Program-made: the position numbers and the translations under genes
In this document: positions 8,427 through 16,978 of the stretch, piece by piece
How positions within the stretch are numbered: the stretch's first letter is position 1
Layout of the letters: the number at the start of each line of letters is the position of its first letter
NCBI GenBank assembly: GCA_007116765.1
Contig: SKHV01000118.1
Coordinates: 1 to 28,224, forward strand
From: Prolixibacteraceae bacterium
GTDB lineage: Bacteria; Bacteroidota; Bacteroidia; Bacteroidales; Prolixibacteraceae
DNA: 28,224 bases
Direction: 5' to 3'
The notes under the pieces: model-generated
Database searches by the model: none
Seen by the model: only the letters and a program-made list of their open reading frames with translations
What the model was told of the DNA's origin: nothing

Positions 8427-9029
8427 ATGAAACAAATATTTGTAATACTTTTAATAATGGCCGGAATAGCTGCCACTGCACAATTACCGGTACTCGAAAT
8501 CGGAGCTAGCTTGCCTGCAAACGATGAAATGAAATGTGCGACTTCTGAAAAAACAGTTAAACTAAACGAGGTTAAGGCTGAAAACGGACTTCTACTTATT
8601 TTTTCATGCAACACATGCCCATTTGTGGTAGCATGGGAAGATCGCTATCACATGGTCAAAAAAATTGCCGATGAAAATAACATTGGATATGCCCTTGTCA
8701 ATTCGAACTATATGTTGCGTGGGAAAGACGACTCATTTGAAAACATGAAGGCACATGCAAAAAAGCAAAATTATAGCTGGCCTTATTTACTCGACAACGA
8801 AAGCGAACTTGCCAATGCATTTGGTGCCCAAACAACCCCACATGTTTTTCTATTCGATAAAAATTTGAAACTTGTATATAAAGGAACAATCGACGATAAT
8901 TTCAGAGATGCCACAAAAGTTACCAAATTTTACCTGAAAGAAGCCCTCAACAGTCTGGGTAAAGGTCAGGAAATAAAAGAAAAAGAAACCAAAAACATTG
9001 GATGCAGTATTAAACGTAAAACATCGTAA
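8427..9029 (+). CDS. exported thioredoxin-like (redoxin) family protein
   Basis: The 200-residue protein has a signal peptide (about residues 1-18, ending ATA-Q) and a thioredoxin fold. The redox motif is CNTC (61-64) inside FSCNTCPFVV, and the cis-Pro loop is TTPHVFLFD. An extra cysteine is at 37, and a C-terminal GCSIK segment carries another at about 193. Similar GCSIK tails occur, as I recall, in a distinct redoxin-like subgroup. The substrate is unknown, and the likely role is thiol-disulfide or peroxide chemistry in the envelope. tpx follows after 25 bp, so the pair may form one oxidative-stress unit. The ATG at 8427 gives the clean signal peptide. Confidence 0.82.
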   Translation: MKQIFVILLIMAGIAATAQLPVLEIGASLPANDEMKCATSEKTVKLNEVKAENGLLLIFSCNTCPFVVAWEDRYHMVKKIADENNIGYALVNSNYMLRGKDDSFENMKAHAKKQNYSWPYLLDNESELANAFGAQTTPHVFLFDKNLKLVYKGTIDDNFRDATKVTKFYLKEALNSLGKGQEIKEKETKNIGCSIKRKTS

Positions 9030-9054
9030 AATATAAATTATTAAACAATTAACT

Positions 9055-9567
9055 ATGTCAGAAAGAACAGGATTAGTAACATTTGCAGGAAACCCGGTAA
9101 CTTTAACCGGAACGCCAGTTAAAGTAGGCGACAAGGCCCCCGATTTTACAGGAACAAATCAGGCTCTCGAAGCGGTAAAGCTTTCATCGTTTAAGGGAAG
9201 AACTGTTGTTATTGCAATTTATCCGTCGATTGATACCGGCGTGTGCCAAAAACAAAATTATCAGTTTAACAAAATTGCCGACTCAATGAGCGACGTGGTA
9301 GTACTAAGCGTTTCTCTCGACCTGCCCTTTGCTCAAAAACGCTACTGTGCAGCCGAAGGACTCAATAGCATTGTAACTTTATCGGACTATAAAGACCGCG
9401 AATTTGGTAATAAATACGGGTTCCTGATTAAAGAACTTGCTTTATTGGCACGTGGAACGGTAGTAATTGACAAACAGGGAGTAATAAAACTTGTGGAAAT
9501 TGTACCCGAAATTACTACCGAACCCGATTACGACGCAAGCATAAAGATTTTAAAAGAACTCAAGTAA
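9055..9567 (+). CDS. tpx: thiol peroxidase Tpx (atypical 2-Cys peroxiredoxin)
   Basis: Tpx reduces hydrogen peroxide and alkyl hydroperoxides using thioredoxin. At 170 residues the length is typical. It has the N-terminal TFAGNPVTLTG and VGDKAPDF motifs, the peroxidatic Cys64 in SIDTGVC, and the resolving Cys98 in RYCAAEGL, which fits the 1-Cys-to-second-Cys distance of about 34 residues in Tpx. The catalytic loop reads TGVC rather than the enterobacterial TPVC, a known variant. It follows the thioredoxin-like gene by 25 bp and is closed by a strong terminator, so the two are probably coregulated in peroxide defence. Confidence 0.95.
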   Translation: MSERTGLVTFAGNPVTLTGTPVKVGDKAPDFTGTNQALEAVKLSSFKGRTVVIAIYPSIDTGVCQKQNYQFNKIADSMSDVVVLSVSLDLPFAQKRYCAAEGLNSIVTLSDYKDREFGNKYGFLIKELALLARGTVVIDKQGVIKLVEIVPEITTEPDYDASIKILKELK

Positions 9568-9628
9568 AAGAATTCGAAGCGGGTTCAAAAAAACCCAATT
9601 CATTCATCACATTATAACAAGTGATTAT

Positions 9629-9662
9629 AGCTGATGCCAAATTGACGGCATCAGCTTTTTTT
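9629..9662 (+). terminator. intrinsic terminator after tpx
   Basis: AGCTGATGCC (9629-9638) and GGCATCAGCT (9647-9656) form a perfect 10-bp stem with an 8-nt loop, followed by a T-run to 9662. Confidence 0.92.
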
Positions 9663-9737
9663 ATGTCGCATTCCACTAATAATTATCATGTGATTTTGTG
9701 GTTTTAATATGTAATTTGCCTGAAACAACAAAAATTC

Positions 9738-11312
9738 ATGCAAAAACCTCATTTTCAATACGGAAAAGATTATCTGACAATTGGAACAGCCCTTGATATT
9801 GCGCATGGAAAAACATGCGGGATAATAAGCAACGATACCAAAATCAAAGTTCACGAATGCAGAAATATTGTCGATAAAATTGCAAAAACCAAGCATGAGG
9901 TTTATGGTGTAAATACCGGATTTGGTCCGCTCTGCACAACTCTTATCACTGAAAAAGATACCCGAAAACTTCAAAAAAATTTACTATTAAGCCACAGTGT
10001 GGGTGTGGGGAAAAACATAGCCCCCGAAATTGCCAAGTTAATGATGATCCTGAAAGCACACTCTCTGGCCAAAGGGTTTTCAGGAATAGCAATGGAAACA
10101 CTTGTGCGCATAATGTGGCATATCGATAACGACATGATACCCTGTGTTCCCGAGCAGGGCTCAGTAGGAGCCTCAGGAGATTTAGCCCCACTCTCCCATC
10201 TTTTCCTTCCATTAATCGGACTTGGAAAAGTTATAGTAAATGGCAAAGCTAAACCTGCCAGGGATGTATTAAAAAAATACGAACTGAAACCGCTTGAACT
10301 TGGACCAAAAGAAGGATTGGCTCTCATAAACGGCACACAATTTATGCTGGCCCATGCTGTATTGATTGTTGAAAAACTTCAAAACTGCCTTGATTATGCC
10401 GACATAATTGCCGCCATGAACCTTGAAGCCATGATGGGTTCTTTTAAAAGTTTCGACGAAGAGTTGCATGCGTTGCGGCCATATTCAGGCAATCAGTATG
10501 TGGCTCAACGCATACGCGCACTGCTTAAGAATTCAGAAATTGAAAAATCACACGAGAATTGCCACCGCGTTCAGGATCCCTACTCTCTTCGTTGCATTCC
10601 TCAGGTTCACGGAGCCTCGCGCAATGCTTGGCTGCATTTGAAAGAAATGGTTCTTATCGAAATGAATTCAGTAACCGACAACCCCATAATTTTTAGCGAA
10701 AGGAAAATCATAACAGGCGGGCATTTTCATGGGCAACCAATAGCTTTACCTATGGATTATGCTGCACTGGCAGCTGCCGAACTGGGAAATATATCCGACC
10801 GTAGAATTTACCTTTCCTTAATTGAGAATGTACCGGGGTTGCCCAAACTACTCATGAAAGATACCGGACTTAATTCCGGATTTATGATTCTTCAGTATAC
10901 CACAGCTGCTTTAGTCAGCGAAAACAAATCGCTTTGTTTCCCGGCAAGTGCCGATAGCATACCCACCTCGCTCGGACAAGAAGATCATGTAAGCATGGGC
11001 TCAATAAGCGGACGAAAAACCCTTCACATAATCAACAACCTTGAAAAAATATTGGGAATAGAACTTCTCACAGCTTCACAAGGTTTTGAATTTCGTAAAC
11101 CTCTCAAATCGGGTATTTTAATGAATGAATGTCACAAATTTGTTCGCTCAAAAGTTGACTTTGCCAATGAAGATAAATATTTTGCAAACGATATTGAAAA
11201 ATGCATTAACATAGTGAAAAATAAAAACTTAACGGATGTTATCAATAAGGCAGCTCAAAAACACAACATCGAATTTAAAAACCACGACCATGAAATATAC
11301 GGAATTTATTAA
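9738..11312 (+). CDS. hutH: histidine ammonia-lyase HutH
   Basis: The 524-residue enzyme deaminates L-histidine to urocanate, the first step of histidine breakdown. The MIO-forming triad Ala145-Ser146-Gly147 sits in GSVGASGDLAPLSH. The catalytic tyrosine is in YGVNTGFG (Tyr56), and NGTQ and a conserved QDPYSLRCIPQVHGA segment are also present. This His-rich region and the hut neighbours distinguish it from phenylalanine or tyrosine ammonia-lyases. It heads a same-strand run hutH-hutU-hutI-ftcD after the tpx terminator, so a promoter probably lies in 9663-9737. No HutC-like repressor is encoded in the window. Confidence 0.95.
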   Translation: MQKPHFQYGKDYLTIGTALDIAHGKTCGIISNDTKIKVHECRNIVDKIAKTKHEVYGVNTGFGPLCTTLITEKDTRKLQKNLLLSHSVGVGKNIAPEIAKLMMILKAHSLAKGFSGIAMETLVRIMWHIDNDMIPCVPEQGSVGASGDLAPLSHLFLPLIGLGKVIVNGKAKPARDVLKKYELKPLELGPKEGLALINGTQFMLAHAVLIVEKLQNCLDYADIIAAMNLEAMMGSFKSFDEELHALRPYSGNQYVAQRIRALLKNSEIEKSHENCHRVQDPYSLRCIPQVHGASRNAWLHLKEMVLIEMNSVTDNPIIFSERKIITGGHFHGQPIALPMDYAALAAAELGNISDRRIYLSLIENVPGLPKLLMKDTGLNSGFMILQYTTAALVSENKSLCFPASADSIPTSLGQEDHVSMGSISGRKTLHIINNLEKILGIELLTASQGFEFRKPLKSGILMNECHKFVRSKVDFANEDKYFANDIEKCINIVKNKNLTDVINKAAQKHNIEFKNHDHEIYGIY

Positions 11313-12960
11313 AAAATACGCCTCCCATCCGCACTACAAATCACCCACCGGCAATCAGCTTCATGCCAAAAGCTGGCAAACCGAAGCACCACTTCGGATG
11401 CTGCTCAACAACCTCGATCATCAGGTAGCTGAAGACCCTGCAAATTTAATTGTTTACGGAGGTACAGGCCAGGCTGCCAGAAACCCTGATGCGGTGAAGA
11501 AGATTATTGAAATACTCCTCACACTTGATGAAAACCACAGTTTACTTGTGCAATCGGGAAAACCGGTAGGAGTTGTGAGAACCCACCCACAAGCCCCAAG
11601 AGTGCTGATTGCAAACAGTAATTTAGTGCCGGCGTGGGCAAACTGGGAAGAATTTGAAAAACTCAAAGCACGGGGCTTAACCATGTACGGACAAATGACT
11701 GCCGGAAGCTGGATTTACATAGGTTCGCAAGGCATTTTGCAAGGAACCTACGAAACTTTTGTTGAATGCGGAAAAAAACATTTTGCTGGAAACCTTAAAC
11801 ACAAACTCATTGTTTCGGGCGGAATGGGCGGAATGGGTGGAGCACAACCACTGGCTGCCACCATGGCAGGCGCTACTTTTTTAGGTATCGACATTGACCC
11901 TGAGCGAATAGAAAAACGCATACACACCGGCTATCTCGACCGTATAACACCCGATTACCACGAAGCCATGAGGTGGATACAGCAAGCTAAAGAAAAGGGA
12001 AAAGCCTTATCGGTTGGCTTAGTGTACAACATTGTAGATGCACTGAAAAAAATGTATCGAGACAATATAATTCCCGACATTCTCACCGACCAAACCTCTG
12101 CACACGACCCTTTGAACGGGTACATTCCTCGGGGTTTTACGCTCGACGAAGCCCTACAACTCAGAGTCGATGATCCTGAGGACTACAAAATACTTTCGCT
12201 AAAAAGCATGGCTCAGCATGTAAAATATATGCTAAAAATGAAGGGAAAAGGGAGCATTGTCTTCGATTACGGTAACAATCTGCGCGAATTTGCTTTCCAG
12301 GGAGGAGAAAAAAATGCATTCTCATATAAGGGATTTGTTCCTGAGTACATCCGACCACTTTTTTGTGAGGGCAAAGGCCCATTTCGATGGGTTGCCTTAT
12401 CGGGAGACCCTCAGGACATAGCGATAAGCGACCAGGCTTTAATTGAAGCTTTTCCCGAAAATCACATGCTCATAAAGTGGCTCAGCGAAGCACAAAAGAA
12501 AGTTGAATTTCAAGGTTTGCCAAGCCGAATTTGCTGGCTGGGAATGGGCGAACGTGAAAAAGCCGGAAAAATATTCAATGATCTCGTACGCTCAGGAAAA
12601 GTGAAAGCTCCATTTGTAATTGGGCGCGATCATCTCGACTGCGGCTCGGTTGCTTCGCCCAACCGCGAAACCGAAGGAATGATTGACGGTAGCGATGCAA
12701 TATCAGACTGGCCGCTTCTCAACCTGATGGCCAATACTGCTGGCGGTGCCACATGGGTGTCGTTTCATCACGGTGGCGGTGTAGGCATGGGTTATTCGCA
12801 ACATGCCGGCATGGTTGTAGTTGCCGACGGTTCCGAATCGGCCGAAGAATGTCTATCCCGCGTTTTACACAACGACCCCGCACTGGGCATATACCGACAT
12901 GCCGATGCAGGATACAAAACAGCAGTTGAAAACCTCAACAAACACCACCTGAATTTTTAG
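11290..12960 (+). CDS. hutU: urocanate hydratase HutU
   Basis: HutU hydrates urocanate to imidazolonepropionate using a tightly bound NAD+. From the ATG at 11290 the protein has 556 residues, the usual length. This start is preferred over a TTG 54 bp upstream because MKYTEFIKKYASHPHYKSP is a natural N-terminus. It places the gene 23 bp inside the end of hutH, indicating translational coupling. Family motifs are VYGGTGQAARN, the glycine-rich NAD site GGMGGMGGAQP (about 177-187), GPFRWVALSGD, DCGSVASPNRETEGM and the C-terminal HHGGGVGMGYSQHAG. Confidence 0.96.
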   Translation: MKYTEFIKKYASHPHYKSPTGNQLHAKSWQTEAPLRMLLNNLDHQVAEDPANLIVYGGTGQAARNPDAVKKIIEILLTLDENHSLLVQSGKPVGVVRTHPQAPRVLIANSNLVPAWANWEEFEKLKARGLTMYGQMTAGSWIYIGSQGILQGTYETFVECGKKHFAGNLKHKLIVSGGMGGMGGAQPLAATMAGATFLGIDIDPERIEKRIHTGYLDRITPDYHEAMRWIQQAKEKGKALSVGLVYNIVDALKKMYRDNIIPDILTDQTSAHDPLNGYIPRGFTLDEALQLRVDDPEDYKILSLKSMAQHVKYMLKMKGKGSIVFDYGNNLREFAFQGGEKNAFSYKGFVPEYIRPLFCEGKGPFRWVALSGDPQDIAISDQALIEAFPENHMLIKWLSEAQKKVEFQGLPSRICWLGMGEREKAGKIFNDLVRSGKVKAPFVIGRDHLDCGSVASPNRETEGMIDGSDAISDWPLLNLMANTAGGATWVSFHHGGGVGMGYSQHAGMVVVADGSESAEECLSRVLHNDPALGIYRHADAGYKTAVENLNKHHLNF

Positions 12961-12992
12961 CATAAATTTCAGCATAAAAACATTGCAATAAA

Positions 12993-14222
12993 ATGAAACT
13001 TATAGGCCCGTTTGCACAGATAATTACCATGGATAAGCTGCCACTAAAAGGCTCCATAAACGACAATATGCTGCATATTATTTATGACGGTGGAATAATT
13101 ATCGACAATGAAAAAATTGAGGCCTTAGGATCATACGATGAATTGTACACCCAAGCAAAAAACAATAAGGCTATAATAGAACATATTGAAGGCCAACAAA
13201 TAGTCCTGCCAGGATTTATAGATGCACATACACATATTTGCTGGGCCGGTTCGCGAATAAACGACTATGCACAACGTTTAGAAGGAAAAACCTATGTGGA
13301 AATTGCAAAGCAAGGAGGCGGAATTTGGAGTACCGTGCATAGTACCCGCGAAGCCGATTTAATAACTCTGGAAGAAATCACTGCTCGTCATGCCAATCAA
13401 ATGCTTCGCGATGGGATTACTACCATTGAAGTAAAAAGTGGCTACGGACTCACTGTAAACGACGAGTTGAAAATGCTGAGAGCCATTAATAATGCAAAAA
13501 CAAAAGCACAGCTTATTCCCACTTGTCTGGCAGCTCACATTTGCCCAAAAGATTTCAATGGCTCAGCAAATGAATACCTCAATATGCTAGTCGAAAAATT
13601 ATTGCCGCAAGTTAAAACAGAGAAACTGGCAAAACGAATCGATATATTTGTAGACGATGCCGCTTTCGGAATAGATGAAGCCCGTACTTATTTGCAAAAA
13701 GCCCGTGGACTGGGTTTCGATTTGCTTGTGCATGGCGACCAGTTTTCCACGGGAGGAGGGAAGCTGGCTGTGGAGAACGAAGCTTTAAGCGCAGATCACC
13801 TTGAAGTGTCGGACGAAGAAACCATACAAGACCTTGCCCGCAGTAACACCGTAGCAGTAGCATTACCCGGAGCTTCAATCGGGCTGGGATTGCCTTTTGC
13901 CCCGGCACGTAAACTACTAAATGCAGGTGCGTGTGTAGCCATCGCCTCCGACTGGAACCCAGGCTCGGCACCCATGGGGCACCTTCTCGCTCAAGCTTCA
14001 ATTATTGGTGCTTACGAAAAACTAAACATTGCTGAAACACTGGCTGCAATTACTGCAAGGGCTGCAATGGCCTTGAAATTAAATCACTGCGGAATTTTAA
14101 AAATTGGATATACTGCCGATATTGCTGCTTTCAGCACTAACGACTACCGCGAAATAATATACCGACAAGGAAAACTTAGCCCTTCGGCAGTGTGGAAAAG
14201 AGGAATCAGAATTGAAATATAG
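12993..14222 (+). CDS. hutI: imidazolonepropionase HutI
   Basis: This 409-residue amidohydrolase opens the imidazolone ring to give N-formimino-glutamate. Metal and catalytic residues are visible: the HxH pair His79/His81 in DAHTHICWAGSR, His247 in LLVHGDQFS, His269 in SADHLEVS, and Asp320 in ASDWNPGSAP. The substrate-binding GGGIWSTVHSTR segment is typical of HutI. The gene is 32 bp after hutU and 60 bp before ftcD. Length, motifs and context leave little doubt. Confidence 0.95.
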   Translation: MKLIGPFAQIITMDKLPLKGSINDNMLHIIYDGGIIIDNEKIEALGSYDELYTQAKNNKAIIEHIEGQQIVLPGFIDAHTHICWAGSRINDYAQRLEGKTYVEIAKQGGGIWSTVHSTREADLITLEEITARHANQMLRDGITTIEVKSGYGLTVNDELKMLRAINNAKTKAQLIPTCLAAHICPKDFNGSANEYLNMLVEKLLPQVKTEKLAKRIDIFVDDAAFGIDEARTYLQKARGLGFDLLVHGDQFSTGGGKLAVENEALSADHLEVSDEETIQDLARSNTVAVALPGASIGLGLPFAPARKLLNAGACVAIASDWNPGSAPMGHLLAQASIIGAYEKLNIAETLAAITARAAMALKLNHCGILKIGYTADIAAFSTNDYREIIYRQGKLSPSAVWKRGIRIEI

Positions 14223-14282
14223 TTCAAAATAAATTAAAGTAAGGAATTGAAATAGATTTTTCAATTTGAAAAACATACATCT

Positions 14283-15968
14283 ATGAAACAAATAATTGAA
14301 TGCGTTCCCAATTTCAGTGAAGGGAACAACATGGAAATAATAAAACAAATATGTCACGAAATTGAAAGTGTTGACAATATCAAACTACTTAATATTGATC
14401 CGGGAAAGGCAACCAACCGTACGGTAGTTACTTTTGTGGGGCCTCCTTCGCAGGTTTGCGAAGCCGCTTTCAAAGCAATTAAAAAAGCTGCGCAGCTTAT
14501 CGACATGAGCAAGCACAAAGGGGAACACCCGCGCTTTGGCGCTTGCGATGTGTGTCCGCTGGTTCCTATTGCCGGCATTACTATGGACGAAGTGGTTGAA
14601 TACTCAAAACACCTTGCCCAACGTGTGGGCGATGAACTTGGCATACCGGTATATTGCTATGAAAACTCAGCCAGGGAAGAAAAACGCCGCAATCTGGCCA
14701 ACTGTCGCTCGGGCGAATACGAGGGATTGCCTAAAAAACTTATCAATCCCGACTGGAAACCCGATTATGGCCCTTCAGAATTCAATTCAAACGTGGAAAA
14801 ATCAGGAGCCGTTGCTATTGGAGCACGCAATTTTCTTATTGCTTACAACATTAACCTCAATACTACCTCAACACGCAGAGCCAATGCCATTGCATTCGAC
14901 ATACGCGAAAAAGGAAGAGTGAAACGAGAAGGAAATAAACTCACCGGAAAAAAAATTACCAACAAAAAAGGGGAAATTATATTCGAACCCGGCTTATTGA
15001 AATGTGTGAAAGGAATAGGCTGGTATATTGAAGAATACGGAATTGCACAACTATCATTCAACCTTACCGACATTAACATCAGCTCGATGCACCAAGTATT
15101 TGAAACTGCCTGCAAACGTGCCGAAGCACGGGGACTAAGGGTAACAGGTTCCGAATTGGTTGGCTTGGTGCCGCTAAAAGCCATGCTCGATGCGGGCAAA
15201 TACTTCCTGAATAAACAACAGCGTTCAACGGGCATTTCCGACAACGAAATCATTAAAATTGCAATAAAGTCGCTAGGCCTCGATGAACTGACACCCTTCG
15301 ATCCACAAAAAAGAATCATTGAATACATTATTGATGAAAATTCATCGAACAAGCTTATTTCACTAAGCTTGCAACAATTCTCAGAAAAAACAGCATCCGA
15401 ATCGGTTACTCCCGGTGGGGGTTCGGTTTCAGCATATCTGGCTACTCTGGGAGTGGCCTTGGGCACAATGGTGGCTAACCTTTCGGCACATAAACGCGGT
15501 TGGGATGATAAATGGAAAGATTTCTCGGACTGGGCCGATAAAGGCAAAGCTTATCATAACCAGCTTTTACAGCTTGTTGACGAAGATACTCAGGCTTACA
15601 ATGCCATTATGATTGCCTTTGGGCTGCAAAAAAACACTGACAATGAAATAGCTGTTCGCAAAAAAGCTATTGACGATGCCACGAAAAAGGCTATCGAGAT
15701 ACCATTCAAAACAATGCAGCTCAGCTTCCGCTCCATGGAAGTGATGGAGGCCATGGCAAAAATTGGCAACCCAAACAGCTCAAGCGATGCCGGCGTGGGT
15801 GCAATTGCTGCTTGTGCTGCAGTACGTGGAGCATTTCTGAATGTAAAAATCAATACTAAGAACTTTCACAATCAAGAATATGTGAATACTGTTTTGACAA
15901 AAGGCGCTCAAATTGTTGCCGACACCCTAAAAAAAGAAAAAGAAATTTTAAAAATAATTAATCTGTAG
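14283..15968 (+). CDS. bifunctional glutamate formimidoyltransferase / formimidoyltetrahydrofolate cyclodeaminase
   Basis: The protein has 561 residues and two enzymes in one chain. The N-terminal FtcD part (about 1-325) starts with QIIECVPNFSEG and carries HKGEHPRFGACDV with His82, the position of the catalytic His in the porcine enzyme. It moves the formimino group from formiminoglutamate to tetrahydrofolate and releases glutamate. The C-terminal cyclodeaminase part (about 350-561), with VTPGGGSVSAYLATLG (TPGGGS at 376-381), removes ammonia to yield 5,10-methenyl-THF. The order is that of mammalian FTCD. In several Bacteroidota I know of, ftcD and fchA are separate genes. No HutG or HutF is present, so the pathway here ends through folate. 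The stop is immediately adjacent to the convergent kinase gene. Confidence 0.93.
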   Translation: MKQIIECVPNFSEGNNMEIIKQICHEIESVDNIKLLNIDPGKATNRTVVTFVGPPSQVCEAAFKAIKKAAQLIDMSKHKGEHPRFGACDVCPLVPIAGITMDEVVEYSKHLAQRVGDELGIPVYCYENSAREEKRRNLANCRSGEYEGLPKKLINPDWKPDYGPSEFNSNVEKSGAVAIGARNFLIAYNINLNTTSTRRANAIAFDIREKGRVKREGNKLTGKKITNKKGEIIFEPGLLKCVKGIGWYIEEYGIAQLSFNLTDINISSMHQVFETACKRAEARGLRVTGSELVGLVPLKAMLDAGKYFLNKQQRSTGISDNEIIKIAIKSLGLDELTPFDPQKRIIEYIIDENSSNKLISLSLQQFSEKTASESVTPGGGSVSAYLATLGVALGTMVANLSAHKRGWDDKWKDFSDWADKGKAYHNQLLQLVDEDTQAYNAIMIAFGLQKNTDNEIAVRKKAIDDATKKAIEIPFKTMQLSFRSMEVMEAMAKIGNPNSSSDAGVGAIAACAAVRGAFLNVKINTKNFHNQEYVNTVLTKGAQIVADTLKKEKEILKIINL

Positions 15969-16919
15969 TTACTCAAAAGGAATGCTTAAGCAAAAAGTAC
16001 TTCCTTTTGAATTACTTTTTTCAAGCCAAAGCCTTCCCCCAATTTTTTTCGCCAGCTCCGAGCTAATGTACAAACTCAGTGTGGCTCCTTCATCTACGTC
16101 GCGGGTCAACGACGAATTAAATAAAAAACTTTTGAAAAGCATTTTTTGAAATTGAGGATCAATGCCAATACCTGTATCTTTAAGTTTGAAAACTACCGAA
16201 TCTCTTAACAGGTAGTAAGCAAGTTCGACGCTACCTTTTTGTGTAAAAGTAGCCGCGTTTTCAATCAAGCACGATAAAATCTGAAAAACCTTATCTTTAT
16301 CGTTTTTTACCAAATCATTTCCATCAGGCAAAAATTTGGAAACCAGAACCTGAACCGGTTTCTCTCTCTTTTCAATTTCCACATTTAACAAATCAGCTGC
16401 AGCATCAATCATACGGTTTAAACTGAAATTCTCATTTTCAATTTTGATTATTCCTTCTTGCAATTGTGAAATCTCAACTATGCTGTTAATGGTTTTCAGT
16501 AAATGATCGCAGCGCTCGCGGATATACAATTTAAAACGCTGTTGTTTTTCTTCGTCAATATCATGCTCGCTTATCAACTCGGTAAAGCCCAGAATACTGT
16601 TCATTGGAGTGCGCAAATAATGCGAAAGGTTTGATAAAAATGCCGATTTCAATTTCTCTGATTCTTCTGCACGCTTTTTAGCCTTTTCAAGTTCGCGAAG
16701 CACTATGGTTCGCCGATGCATTTCTCTTCGCACCAAATAGAATAAAATCAATCCGCTCATAAGCACAAAAAACCAGCCTTTATAAAGCGAAATTGTATGT
16801 ATAAGATAAGGATCTTGTGTTAAGCCAAGTACAAATCGGTCAGAAAACAATATCCACATTGCCCCCAACACAATATAAATCAGTGTAATTCTAATGTAAA
16901 AAGGGATTTTTCGAAACAT
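15969..16919 (-). CDS. membrane sensor histidine kinase, orphan, with degenerate G2 box
   Basis: The 316-residue protein has two transmembrane helices (about 10-27 and 48-64) flanking a short external loop. Its YIVLGAMWILFSDR ... LYKGWFFVLMSG pattern is a recurrent N-terminal module of bacterial kinases and cyclases. A coiled linker leads to HisKA with His100 in LSHYLRTPMNSILGF, where YL replaces the usual EI. The HATPase part has an N-box with Asn221 and a G1 box KDTGIGID (Asp248). The G2 region reads DEGATLSLYI where G-x-GLGLSI is expected, so ATP-lid binding may be impaired. There is no receiver domain and no response-regulator gene nearby. It lies 59 bp downstream of hydF on the same strand and may be cotranscribed. 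The signal it senses is unknown. Confidence 0.88.
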   Translation of the reverse strand: MFRKIPFYIRITLIYIVLGAMWILFSDRFVLGLTQDPYLIHTISLYKGWFFVLMSGLILFYLVRREMHRRTIVLRELEKAKKRAEESEKLKSAFLSNLSHYLRTPMNSILGFTELISEHDIDEEKQQRFKLYIRERCDHLLKTINSIVEISQLQEGIIKIENENFSLNRMIDAAADLLNVEIEKREKPVQVLVSKFLPDGNDLVKNDKDKVFQILSCLIENAATFTQKGSVELAYYLLRDSVVFKLKDTGIGIDPQFQKMLFKSFLFNSSLTRDVDEGATLSLYISSELAKKIGGRLWLEKSNSKGSTFCLSIPFE

Positions 16920-16978
16920 AGCAAATCATCGATTTTTCAACAATTTACAAAAAATAGTTTATAAAAAACAAAACAGTA

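Noticed and set aside
14843..15547. 234-codon open frame on the minus strand
   Set aside because: Lies wholly inside the ftcD/fchA fusion; composition is that of an antisense shadow (serine/leucine rich, no motif).
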